Source: Paramecium sonneborni (lineage: Eukaryota; Ciliophora; Oligohymenophorea; Peniculida; Parameciidae). From it: a stretch of DNA of 64,000 nt. The stretch spans positions 452,258-516,257 of the forward strand of contig CAJJDN010000038.1 in the NCBI GenBank assembly GCA_905182985.1. The letters are read 5' to 3'. The position numbers and the translations under genes were made by a program. Of the stretch, positions 22,301-33,540 are shown one piece after another. How positions within the stretch are numbered: position 1 is the first letter of the stretch; the number at the start of each line of letters is the position of its first letter. The notes beneath the pieces were generated by a model. The model ran no database searches. It was not told the origin of the DNA and saw only the letters and a list, made by a program, of their open reading frames with translations.

Positions 22301-23787
22301 ATTAAAGAAGAGATGACTAAAAGAAATTTATTGATTCTGCTATTAGAGTGATAAAATTTAATGATATAGAGTTATTTATAAAATCTAAACCAGAAGTATT
22401 TAATAAAACTATTCCTTTATTTAAAATATAAGAGTTCTTTCTTGAAGGTAAAAGTACAACATTTTAAGAGAATAATAATAATAATCATTGGCATTTAATT
22501 TCAAAAGAATTTTTATTTGAGGCATTTAAGAATAGTGATACTGTTGCTCAATATTATGAAAAAGAATTGGAGAATGGAATAAGAAGTATAATGATATCAT
22601 TATTACTTCTATTGATTATACACATCTTCTTTATTATACTTTCACAATTATAATAAGTTAATACTCAATAAGCAATAATAAGAGCATTAGGCTGTTTTTT
22701 TATTTTGATAGAGTTATACTTTTTGAAAACACATTTTTTTGAATGGAAAAGAAAAAGATTATTAAAAATAATAATCATATAATTAATATCTTAATGTATA
22801 ATCTTAGGAGTATTCTATGAATAAGATAAAGATAAATCAGTAATATTGTCAATAGAATCAATAATTACAAGTTGTTTACTTTTTGCACATAAATGGCTTT
22901 ATGTTTAAGAGAAAATATTAATATGTGCATTTATGTTTACAGCATGGTTAATAATTATTAGTTCAGTATTTATAATTGATATATGGGAAGTGTTTTTCTT
23001 ATTAATTTCAATTGTTTTATTATTATAAAGAGAAGTGTTAAGTTATTTATTTTCTTATAAGTAAATGCTTAATTAAGAACAAATAGAGATAAAATAATTA
23101 GATAAAATGAATCTATTAAGTTGTTTATTACCAATTCATGTTTTGAGTAAGTTTTTAGATGATTCTACTAATTCAAGATAATTCTCAGATGTTTATAATG
23201 ATTGCACAATTCTTTTTGCTGATATTGCTGGGTTTACTAAATACTCTTCAAGTGTATAACCAGAAGAAGTAGTTTCAATGCTTAAAAATTTATTCGATGA
23301 ATTTGATAAACTTACTTAGGTACATAATGTATTCAAATTATACACAATTGGAGATTGTTATGTTGTAATTGGTGTAACTGATAATTTTAAAAGAGATCCA
23401 GTTCAAGAAGCATTCAATGTTGTTGAAATGAGTCTGAATATGTTAGAAGCTATAAATTTAGTTAGAAATTAAATTAATTATCATGATCTTCATATGAGGA
23501 TTGGTATACATACAGTATTATATTATATGTTATATTTTTAGGGTAATGTTATAGGTGGAATTATTGGTACAGATATTATTAGATATGATGTGTATGGTAA
23601 AGATATTCTCATTGCTAATAAAATGGAAAGCAGTTCTGAAGAAGGTAGAGTTTTGATATCAGAAACTACTAAAAAATTAATAGAAGATAACTTTCCTTCC
23701 TGTTATGTTTTTAATGGAAGAAAATTAATTAATATTCCTTCAATTAATACAACCATTACTGGCTTCTTTTTAGATACTGCAATATGA
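16310..23787 (+). CDS. P-type-ATPase-like / guanylyl cyclase fusion
   Basis: Integral membrane cyclase making cGMP from GTP. Three introns (16336-16358, 16447-16471, 23515-23541) leave 7,403 nt; adding one T at run 16628-16631 gives exactly 2,468 codons. Residues ~1-1,000 resemble a P4-type flippase: LKRGDFILLSRNQQCPGDLV (actuator-domain text), membrane spans, then a phosphorylation-site region reading EIMDTTHVFLN where D-K-T-G-T-L-T is expected. TGD and GDGxND motifs are not recognisable. Then come six spans, cyclase half C1 (GIIFVDMCSF, ETVGKTYMACSG, IGDTVNTTSRLCAH), six spans and half C2 (ILFADIAGFT, YTIGDCYVVIG). C1 carries the substrate residues (Glu, Lys, Asn, Arg) and C2 both metal Asps, the reverse of mammalian adenylyl cyclases. 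Such ATPase-cyclase fusions are known from ciliates and apicomplexans. Between C1 and C2 lies a long Gln/Asn-rich cytosolic linker. Confidence 0.97.
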
Positions 23788-23799
23788 TTAATTAATATC

Positions 23800-23816
23800 T
23801 TATATATATATATATA
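23800..23816. repeat. (TA)n microsatellite
   Basis: About 17 bp of uninterrupted TA dinucleotides in the spacer just downstream of the cyclase stop codon. No function is implied. Confidence 0.85.
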
Positions 23817-23885
23817 ATGTCTTTGTTTGAAATTCATTAATTCTATTTATTATATAAATAATAATTTAATTATAAGAAAGCAAAA

Positions 23886-25478
23886 TCAAATTTAAAGCAT
23901 CATTCCTAAGAATTCATCTTAATTGATTTATCCATCACCATTTTAATCTAATTATTTAGATAGTTATTCATATTTTTTTATTGGAATCTATATATCTCTT
24001 AACAATCTCTTAAGTTCTTCTTTATTTAATTAACCACTATGATCTTTATCAATTTATTAAAAAATCAACATTAATTTTTCTTTGTTGAAATATTTCTTTT
24101 GATCAATAGTTGCAATAACGAATTCTGCCTTTCATAATTAAGTTATACCTTGATAATCTATTTTACCACTTCCATTTACATCAATCTTCTTGAAAATATC
24201 ATTAACTTCTTTAATCGCTCTTTCATGTGGTAAAGTTTTGGAATATACATTGAGTAATTCTTCTTTTGTCAATAATCCATCATTATTCAAATCAAATTTC
24301 ATGAATTCATCCATTAATTTTTTTTTATCTTATTCAGACATTAAATTTTCTGCAATATAAATTAACATAGCTGTTTATATTTAAGAAGATATCTTTTAAA
24401 TAGATTAAATAAATAAATACTTTGAATTCTCGCATATGTCTTTGTAATTATTTATTAGGATTTTTGAGAATTCTAGCTCTTCCAATAAAAACATTATGAT
24501 TTAAGACTTATAGAGCAGTAGGTCTTCTTTATGGATTCGGATGTAACATTTTAGAAATTAATTCTTTAAAAATAGGATTGATATTGTTCCACTCTTGACC
24601 ATCGAAATTTGGAACTGCTCTTAAGATTGAATTCTTCAAAGATTATACATTATTAGCTTAAAAAGGCATATGAGATGTTAGGAAAAAATAGAGAAGACAA
24701 CCACATGACCAAATGTCAGATTACATTGTATTATAACCTTTAATAGATTCAGGTGATTTAAATGATAAATCGTGCATTGTTAATTTAGGTTTCCAAGTTG
24801 AAATCTATTATTTTAAAGTATTAGATATTCCAAAATCCACTAATTTAATCTTATCTAAAGATTTATTAGTAAAAACTATATGTTCTAAACGTATATCCCT
24901 AAAATTCATATATTATTTACCCATGAACAATTTAATTCTAATGTAGATATTATAAACCAGCCATAATTTAACAAAATATTTCAATCATTGCATATTATTA
25001 CAGTTAACTAAATGCATCCAATTTTACAAGCATATTTCCACCATCTAAAAACTCACCTATCAAACTTATTTTTTTCTAATTACTATAGTAAGAGATTGTG
25101 GCTTAAACATTCAGATGTTTCTAAAGTTTTAAACACAGCCAATACCAACTTCAATAAAGTATTTATATTTTCCTCTAATTCTTAAAGAAATTCCATAGGG
25201 ATATTTTGATAATTATAGGTCCTTACAATCCTTGAAATACTATTTTATTTACACACACCTTTCATTATATAGTTTCTTTGAGCTATAATCATATATTTAT
25301 AATCAATACTAGCTAATGAGTCTAATTTATGAAGAATATAATCTGTCTCCAAATTATCAGTCTCATCAAACACAGAAGCCAAATTAACTGCTTGTTATAC
25401 TGGCTAACGAGAACTTTCTGTTCTAGGAGTTTTAGAATCTGGAGGTTTATTCTGACCTTTTGGTTATGCACAACCCAT
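23886..25478 (-). CDS. divergent calcium-dependent protein kinase (CDPK), N-lobe disrupted
   Basis: Starts MGCAQPKGQ: a Gly2/Cys3 myristoylation-palmitoylation signal. The C-lobe is clear: GEFLDGGNMLV, QIVHGDIRLEHIVF, KLVDFGISN, FKSPESIKGY, SDIWSCGCLLYFF. The catalytic loop is HGDIRLEH instead of HRDLKPEN, so the Asp stays but Arg, Lys and the Mg-binding Asn are replaced, suggesting weak or no activity. Four EF-hands follow (DLNNDGLLTKEE, DVNGSGKIDY, DKDHSGQLNKEE, DQNGDGQINQDE). Introns include one after VHG and 24393-24420, ending AAG. The N-lobe has a plausible glycine loop (EVGIGCV) but needs frame changes around 25080-25200; a further one-base problem sits at the intron inside EF-hand 2. 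Convergent with the cyclase, 98 bp apart. Confidence 0.88.
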
Positions 25479-25759
25479 TAATTAATATAATGTTATGTTA
25501 TAAAATTTTATCAACCTTATTTATTTTTAAGTATTTTTAGATACCATCTATTTCATCTTACTTTTATCTTTTTATATGCTATTTATTTTAGATAACTATA
25601 TTTTATAATAAATTATTATTAATTTATCATCATCCTTTAATTACTAATAAAAATGATTCATTTTTATTTTATTTTTTCATAACACTTTATGTTTAAATCA
25701 AGAATTCATGTTTATGATTTTTAATAATATTAAGAATCTATTTACTTGATACTTTTCTT

Positions 25760-27964
25760 ATGAAGATTCATGTAATTAATTTTAGAATTAATTTCAAACA
25801 TTATTATATCAAATAGAGTTTATTTTCAAGATGCTTTAAATATGATACTTTTTTTAATATCTCTTTAATTTATTCTTTAAATTGTAAGTGATGATTTCTA
25901 ATTCAATTTTTAGATATTATAAATGATTATTATAACATTAATATGAGTACCGTTTAAAAAGAATTAGATAATTCAAATTGTAATGGAAGAGGATTGTATT
26001 TTGATTAAATTTGTCATTGTGATTTAGGATATTTTGGAGTGCAATGTACATTAAAATTATAAGAAATTCATGTCATTTCATATTTCACATTTATTGGATT
26101 ATTTTTAATCCTCTTTATGTTGCTACTTTTTTTTACAGTGAAACAACTTTAATTCTCTCTTAATACTAATTAAATTCCATCATTTCAAAGGTAAATTTTC
26201 CTTAATTATTATTTTTAGAGGATTAAGTTATCTAAAAAAAATTTTAAGTTCTCCTTTGAATTGCATATTATGTTTAACCATATTGTTCAATGTTTTAAAA
26301 ATATTATGGCTATCCTTAGATCCATTAAAACCATTTGTAACTTTTTTATCATAAATGTAGGATGGTGATAAAATAGTTTATGAAAGAATCTTAGCAGAAA
26401 TAGTTTACACTATCTTGTTTTATATCTACGGCATTTTACTCATGGTCTGGTATACTATGTATGATGAAATTTCATTCAATATTTCAGAAAGAAATAACAA
26501 CTCAAAATCTCAATCAGTATTTAGCGATGAATTAAAATTTGAAACAAGAAAATGGATATTCGTATATTACAAAGATATAATGAAAATAAGACTTTTCTTT
26601 GTATTTTTGTTACAATTAGCAATCAGTATATTAAATGGTAATATGAGAATTTAATTAGGATTAAGATTAAGTTAAAAATATAAGACAATTTTATATATAG
26701 CATTTGTAATTTTGCTTTTCAATTTTATGTAATTAAAAGTTTAATATATCTTCAGTTCTTTTATATTGGAATTTTTTCTTTATGGTAAATCATTGAATGA
26801 ATGCATAAAGTCACAATTAAGGAGATTGGATAAGGATAGTAAAGTAAATGATAAAGAAGATTAAGACAAAATTGTGCAAGTAAATTAGTAATAATAAGTA
26901 AAAAAGTTAAAAATTTTAAAGATAGTATTTTCAAAAACATCTCATGAAATATAATAAGAGGAAAAACCATAATCACCAAATATATACGATTAATAAGTTT
27001 TGAGGCTTAGTTCTTAAAGTGGAAGTGAAGAAAATAATGAGTAGATATAAACAACTAGAGCAATTGTATCTATTGAAAAATTGAATCTTTCCTATTTTAA
27101 AAAGTCTGTCTCCTTTAAAAACATAAATTAAGAAATCTAAGTTTAATAGAAAAATGTAAAAGAACCTCAAAGTTTGCAAGATTTTGAAATAAAAAAAGAA
27201 TTAGATTAATATAACTTAAAAACAATAGTAAGTGATGAATCATTGAGTTCTAAAGAAGAAGCTGTATATCATTAGAAGGTAAATTCTTGTTTACTGAATG
27301 AAGATGATAATCCTTAAGAAAATATTAAGTGGAACATAGATTTAAATAGATAAAACATTTTATAAGTTAAGAAAATGTAAATAAAAGTAGTTGAGAAAAC
27401 AAAATAGTAAGTTAATGAAACAAAAAAATATAAAAAAGCTAATTTAAAGAATAATAATAAGGAAATATTATTTCATAATTAATAAAATGATGTTAGAAAA
27501 GCATAAGTATATTCAGGAGAAGATTATGAATCAGAAATATAAATTCAAGAAAAATAATTTAAATCAGCTAATCTAAATGCTGATAAAAAAGTCATAAGAA
27601 AGATATAATTACTTATTTATGCAGGAGTATTCTTAGAAATTTGTTTTGGGGCATTATTAATTGTTATTTTATTAACAGATTTATTAAAAACACCTGAAGG
27701 TAAAAAAATCATTAAAAAAATGTAGGAACTCTTTGTTATTTGTATATTTCAACAATGCTGTAATACTTATCTTTGATCACAGTCCTTAAGTTATTTAGAG
27801 ATGTAAGAAGTCAAGAAGTATTGAATTTAATTTGGATACAAAAAGTTGGAAATAGAAACAATAAAATAAATCAAAAATATTTTTTTACATTTCCAAGATA
27901 ATAGACAAAAATGGATGATTCAAAGAAAAAATTTGAAAAAAGAATCAATATGCATATCAAATGA
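25760..27964 (+). CDS. EGF-like / seven-transmembrane receptor-like protein
   Basis: Introns 25884-25913, 26191-26218, 26337-26360 and 27700-27725 leave exactly 699 codons. The extracellular N-terminus ends in a half EGF module (CNGRGLYFDQICHCDLGYFG followed by VQC). Seven hydrophobic helices follow: SYFTFIGLFLILFMLLLFF; LNCILCLTILFNVLKILWL; IVYTILFYIYGILLMVW; LFFVFLLQLAISIL; LYIAFVILLFNFMQL; a long acidic/Gln-rich cytosolic loop of ~270 residues; then LIYAGVFLEICFGALLIVIL and YLYISTMLQYLSLITVLKL. The topology resembles a GPCR-like receptor with an oversized loop between helices 5 and 6, but no classical GPCR motif was seen, so function is open. The third intron is 24 nt and stopless, so its retention would only add eight residues. 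The start could lie further upstream. Confidence 0.82.
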
Positions 27965-28152
27965 GTTGATTTTCAATTCAAATTAGTTATTATATGATAA
28001 CACAGATGAAATTGTTTTTTGTTATTTAATTATTTAACAAAATCTTACTATAAATTATTTCTAAACAATCTGGTAGTTAGTCAAAATTTCAATTATTTCC
28101 TTCCAAATTAATTTAACCATAAAATATTAATATTTAAATTAAATTAAACATT

Positions 28153-29289
28153 ATATGTTTGAATTCAATAGTTATCTTATTAATTCTTTAATTACTTTAT
28201 CCCAATAATCTTTTAGTTCTTTTTTCAATTGCTTATAATATATAGATAAACCAAAGATAATGATAATTCACAAGAATACACAGAATATTTCTATCATGCT
28301 TATCTTTTCTATTACTAAAACATAGAAATTTAATATTATTAATTAAATTAAAGTTTTGATTTTTAAAAAATAAGAGGCATTATTTTGTTATATTTTAAAT
28401 TTTAAACAAATTTTTAGCATAATTTATATGAGAATTCAGAACAAAAGTTTTTTGAGTGAAAAGATATTGAAAATTAATATTTAATAATTATATCTTATTA
28501 AATTATAATATAAATTTATCAATTTAAATGAAAAGGATCATAAAAGTCATCAACAACATCAATTGTGTCAAATTACATTTCATCATCATCAATTTCTTAA
28601 TTTTAAGTTATGAAATTGAAATTGCCACTGTAAAAATCTTCCCATTTTTTATTTTATAATTGTGGTTCTTTAAAATAAGAATCTGGAATTTCTCTTTTTT
28701 CTTCTTTTTCATCATCTCCTCCTTTATCATCTTCTTCCTATTTCTATTTTTTTGAATCTTCTTTTCCTTTTGTCTTATTATTAGAATCATTTTTTTTTTA
28801 TGATTTTTTGTTTTTCGTTTATGATTAATTATCTTAATCTTTTGCATCTTAAGATTCTTCTTAATTAGATTTTTCATCTTCATTTTAATTTTTATCTGCA
28901 CTTTTATCTGCATCTGGATCTTCATCTTCTTATTATGTTTCTTATTCATTTTATTCTTATGTTTCTTCATTTTATTCTTTATCTTAATTTTTATTTTCTA
29001 AATCTTCTTTTAATTTTTTTCTTTTTTCTTCCTCTTCTTCTTTTTATTTCTTTTTCTTCTCTTCTTCCTCTTATTTTTTCTTCTTCTTTTATTCTTCTTA
29101 TTTTTTTTTTTCTTCTTCTTTTTTCTTTTTTTCCTCTTCTGCCTTTTTCTTTTTTTCTTCTTCTTTTTTCTTCTTATTATCTTAATCATTTTATTTTTTT
29201 TCTTCTTTTTTCTATTTCTTCTCTTCTTTTTTTTTCTATTTATCCTCTTATGGTTATTAATTTTCATCTTACTATTCCTATTAAGGTTC
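28153..29289. repeat. 1,137-bp direct repeat, copy 1
   Basis: Appears identical to 29291-30427, from ATATGTTTGAATTC to TTAAGGTTC, and ends at a single N. It contains the C-terminal third of the leftward PSI gene plus its 3' flank. The N marks an unresolved contig join, so one copy is very probably artificial. Confidence 0.93.
28519..29289 (-). pseudogene. duplicated 3' fragment of the PSI protein gene (probably artefact)
   Basis: A second copy of the Lys/Glu-rich C-terminal part of the protein encoded at 29657-31569, cut off at the single N. It has no start and no upstream exons. It should be treated as an assembly duplicate, not as a second gene. Confidence 0.85.
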
Positions 29290-29290
29290 N

Positions 29291-30427
29291 ATATGTTTGA
29301 ATTCAATAGTTATCTTATTAATTCTTTAATTACTTTATCCCAATAATCTTTTAGTTCTTTTTTCAATTGCTTATAATATATAGATAAACCAAAGATAATG
29401 ATAATTCACAAGAATACACAGAATATTTCTATCATGCTTATCTTTTCTATTACTAAAACATAGAAATTTAATATTATTAATTAAATTAAAGTTTTGATTT
29501 TTAAAAAATAAGAGGCATTATTTTGTTATATTTTAAATTTTAAACAAATTTTTAGCATAATTTATATGAGAATTCAGAACAAAAGTTTTTTGAGTGAAAA
29601 GATATTGAAAATTAATATTTAATAATTATATCTTATTAAATTATAATATAAATTTATCAATTTAAATGAAAAGGATCATAAAAGTCATCAACAACATCAA
29701 TTGTGTCAAATTACATTTCATCATCATCAATTTCTTAATTTTAAGTTATGAAATTGAAATTGCCACTGTAAAAATCTTCCCATTTTTTATTTTATAATTG
29801 TGGTTCTTTAAAATAAGAATCTGGAATTTCTCTTTTTTCTTCTTTTTCATCATCTCCTCCTTTATCATCTTCTTCCTATTTCTATTTTTTTGAATCTTCT
29901 TTTCCTTTTGTCTTATTATTAGAATCATTTTTTTTTTATGATTTTTTGTTTTTCGTTTATGATTAATTATCTTAATCTTTTGCATCTTAAGATTCTTCTT
30001 AATTAGATTTTTCATCTTCATTTTAATTTTTATCTGCACTTTTATCTGCATCTGGATCTTCATCTTCTTATTATGTTTCTTATTCATTTTATTCTTATGT
30101 TTCTTCATTTTATTCTTTATCTTAATTTTTATTTTCTAAATCTTCTTTTAATTTTTTTCTTTTTTCTTCCTCTTCTTCTTTTTATTTCTTTTTCTTCTCT
30201 TCTTCCTCTTATTTTTTCTTCTTCTTTTATTCTTCTTATTTTTTTTTTTCTTCTTCTTTTTTCTTTTTTTCCTCTTCTGCCTTTTTCTTTTTTTCTTCTT
30301 CTTTTTTCTTCTTATTATCTTAATCATTTTATTTTTTTTCTTCTTTTTTCTATTTCTTCTCTTCTTTTTTTTTCTATTTATCCTCTTATGGTTATTAATT
30401 TTCATCTTACTATTCCTATTAAGGTTC
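29291..30427. repeat. 1,137-bp direct repeat, copy 2
   Basis: Second copy, continuous with the rest of the PSI gene on its right side. In the finished genome this copy would join directly to the left flank at 28152. Confidence 0.93.
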
Positions 30428-31569
30428 TTCTGTTTATTATTCTTATTATTCTCCTTCTCCTTCTTCTCCTTTATTAAATTTATCTAACCAATCAACTGTT
30501 TCTTAATATCTTTTTTATAAAGAATCAATTTCTTTTTATATTTCTTTACACAAAGCTTCTAATTATTTAATTTAATTAGCAACTTATTATTATTTCTTAT
30601 TATATTCTGTATTAGATTCAGTTTCTTATTCTCCACCTCTTCCATTTAAAGCATTATTCTTATCTTATTCATAACTTTCTTGTTCATCAACATAAGCAGA
30701 ATCATCAAGTGGTTTAGACCAATAAGAATTTTCATCAAATTCTTCTTCATAAACTTTCCTCAATTATTTAGGACATGAATTTTATCTACTCTCTAAATGA
30801 AACCAACCATTTCTAGGACATCCTTAATAATCATATGGTTATTATAAACAACCTGACATAAATCGATTATCATCAATACACCAACCACAAGAAGGATCAG
30901 CTATACAAGTCTTATATAATATATTTAATTTTTACTGCACATGTATTATATTTATGACATTATCTTCCATTACATTATTTATAACTATAAAAATTACAAC
31001 TCACCTTTTAAGGTCCTTTCTCATCTCCTTCTACACATTTATCTTCCATTGAACACCATCCACAACTTTCATCTTATAAACAATCATAACATGTATAATA
31101 TTTACTACACTTATCAGATAATCGTGGAATCTTAGCTTTTAATTATTTTATCTATTATTTCACACCTGCCAATTCTTAAACTTTTTTATCCAATTAATCC
31201 ATTATAATTATTAATGAAATTGCTTCTGTCTAATATATATGTTCTTAAACCCTATCATTTATTCTAGTCATTTTTGTATCTGTCACATACGCCATTTTAT
31301 CTAAAATTGTCTTAATATCTGATTTTAATTCAGAAATATTCTCAGCTCTCTCTTCAGTAGCTCCTCTTAGTTCTTTAGCTAATGCTTTATTTTATAATTT
31401 TAATGAAACTTTTATTCTATCCACTTCTTTTTATAATTCATCCCCCAAACCCATCCTGAATGTAATTCAAAACTTACGTGCCCGTTTACAAGAGTAATTA
31501 CTCTTGATTATGATGATCAACTGCCAATCCCAAAAATAAAATTGCACTTTCGATTAAAATTATTAACAT
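29657..31569 (-). CDS. secreted coiled-coil protein with two PSI-like modules and a Lys/Glu-rich tail
   Basis: Starts with a signal peptide (MLIILIESAILFLGLAV). Introns of 22 nt (near 31474) and 25 nt (30911-30935, ending AAG) are clear. A coiled coil (~120 residues) precedes two cysteine-rich PSI-like modules: CSKYYTCYDCLQDESCGWCS and TCIADPSCGWCIDDNRFMSG followed by CPRNGWFHLESRQNSCP. A second coiled coil leads to a highly charged region of Lys/Glu/Gln repeats, an acidic Asp/Asn/Lys stretch, and an ordered-looking end (KKWEDFYSGNFNF, VDDFYDPFHLN). A run of seven A shifts the frame about 90 residues before the stop; at least one other small shift is needed to reconcile the length. Tandem with, and clearly related to, the next gene. 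Secretory or surface location is inferred from the signal peptide and Cys modules. Confidence 0.83.
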
Positions 31570-31597
31570 AATTAACTATTAGAAAAACGATCAATTT

Positions 31598-33473
31598 TCA
31601 TTTTGGATAATACTTTTCAAAATCTCTAAAATGCTTTTTTCTTTATTTATAATAATCTTAGTAATAATCCGTATCTAAATCTCCCTCTATATCTCTATCT
31701 CCTTAATCTTTATATTTTTTATCCTCAATTTCTTCTTTGTCAACTTTTTTTGTTTTCTATCTTTCAACATGAATTTCACGAATATCAACTTTATATTCTT
31801 TAGATGTTTCAAAAACATATTCTACATCTTCTTCTCCCTATTCAAGTACTTCTTCTTATTGTTCTTCTTACATTCCCTCAGGCATTAATTCTTCCTCAGG
31901 ACTAGCAGTTTCTTCAGCTATTATCTAAACAACTTCTTAAAAAAATTAAAATTAAAATACTTTTTTTTGATTTTTTCTCTTTCTTAACTTGAACTTTATT
32001 ATTACCTGCTTATCCTTAAGAACTTGATGAATCTTATTATTATTCTTAATTTTCTTAAGGTGATTCTTCTCCAGCATCTTAATCTTGGTTTTCGACTGGC
32101 TCAGATGGTTCTATACCTCTGGTCTTCATGTATTCATCAAGCCAAGCTTATATATCATCTCTTCTTTCTATTAGTTCTTCTACTAAATTCTTTAATTAAA
32201 CTACTTTTTGTTGAAGAGTGTTTTTAAAATTCAATTACTATTGTACATAAGTACAAGTTATACCACTTCTTTATTTCTATTTTAATCCGGCTTATATTCA
32301 GATTTATCATTATATTATTGTCTTTCTTTTTGAATCTTTGCTTTCATAGCAGAATCAACAGGTTTGCATTAAGGAGGTTTTGCTTTTGGCCTCATCCAAA
32401 ATTTATGAGATGGAACATCTTCTTCCATTTTTTGTTTTTAACTTTTAAATGGACATGCAAATGATTCTCCTGCGATATGATACCAATGACCTTCTGGACA
32501 TCCTTAGAAATTCCTAGGTTATTACAAACAGACCTTGATATTATCTTCATCAACTTAACACCATCCACATTCTGAATCTGATAAGCAAGTCTAATTAATA
32601 AATTGATTAATACATTACAAGTAGAATACTTTAAACATTATTTTCCTTAACAGAACTAATAATTGTAGTATTGGCATTATTAAAATAATGGTCCATTTTC
32701 ATCACCAACTACACACTTATCATTCAATGGACACCATCCACAACCTTCATTAGTCAAGCATTCTTTGCATGTATAGAATTAAGCACATTATTCTTCTTCA
32801 TCTGGTATTTGATCCTACAATCTATATAATTACCCATAATATATTTTTAACTATTAATTAGCTTTTCTAATTTAACTGTCTATAGCCTATAAATACATTA
32901 TAATTCAAATACAATTATAGCAGTCTTTGCTGATGTGTATCGACTATCTTCTAAAGCTAGATTTGTTTTCTAGAATTTGCTATAAATTCTATAAGTCCAA
33001 TGATCGATGTTGTCTGTCAAATCATAGATTAATTCTTCCATTTCTTCATTTTATTCAATTGCATCTCCATACAATGCATCCATTAATCTTTAATTCTGTA
33101 CAATCATAAATTCATCTAAATTTCTTATAATTGACCATGCATCTAATCTTAAATTTTCTTCTGTTTCTGCATCTCTAGGATTTCCTCCTGATAAACCTCC
33201 TAAACTTGGACCTCCACCTCCTCCTGCTTATATTTCATCATCACCACCATCATCTCCTCCACCATCATCTCCTCCTTCATCATCTTCTGATAACTCTGGC
33301 ATTGATCTTATTTATTAATTTATTCATCATTACCTTAATTATGCAAATCTCTTTTACTTCACCAATATCTAATCTTTTTTACCATTTACAAATATCATTT
33401 AAATATCTCCACTCTATCTTAAACCTTCATCAATAAAATTCAAGAATTAAATAAATAAAACGATTCTCAACAT
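31598..33473 (-). CDS. secreted PSI-module protein, paralogue of its neighbour
   Basis: Five introns (33307-33333 and 31936-31960 end in AAG; the others end in TAG) give exactly 583 codons. A signal peptide-like start (MLRIVLFIQFLNFI) is followed by an Asp/Gly-rich acidic segment (SEDDEGGDDGGGDDGGDDE), a Gly/Pro patch, a coiled coil, and two PSI-like modules: CKECLTNEGCGWCPLNDKCV and TCLSDSECGWCQVDEDNIKV followed by GCPEGHWYHIAGESFACP. Another coiled coil, a KKEKKSKKK basic patch and an acidic Tyr-rich end (DTDYYQDYYKQRKKHFRDFE) complete it. Order and spacing match the downstream neighbour, 28 bp away on the same strand, so the pair arose by tandem duplication. Role unknown; an extracellular or secretory-granule structural protein is plausible. 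Confidence 0.86.
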
Positions 33474-33540
33474 TTATATATTAATTTCACTATTTTTATC
33501 ATCTCATACATTCTGCATTTATAATACCCTAAAATCTGTC

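Noticed and set aside
28608..28970. Lys-rich leftward ORF, repeated at 29746-30108
   Set aside because: It is an out-of-frame shadow of the acidic/Lys-rich C-terminus of the PSI protein, seen twice because of the duplication.
28153..30427. True biological tandem duplication
   Set aside because: Apparently exact identity, a single N at the junction and a headless 3' fragment fit an assembly overlap better than a real duplication.
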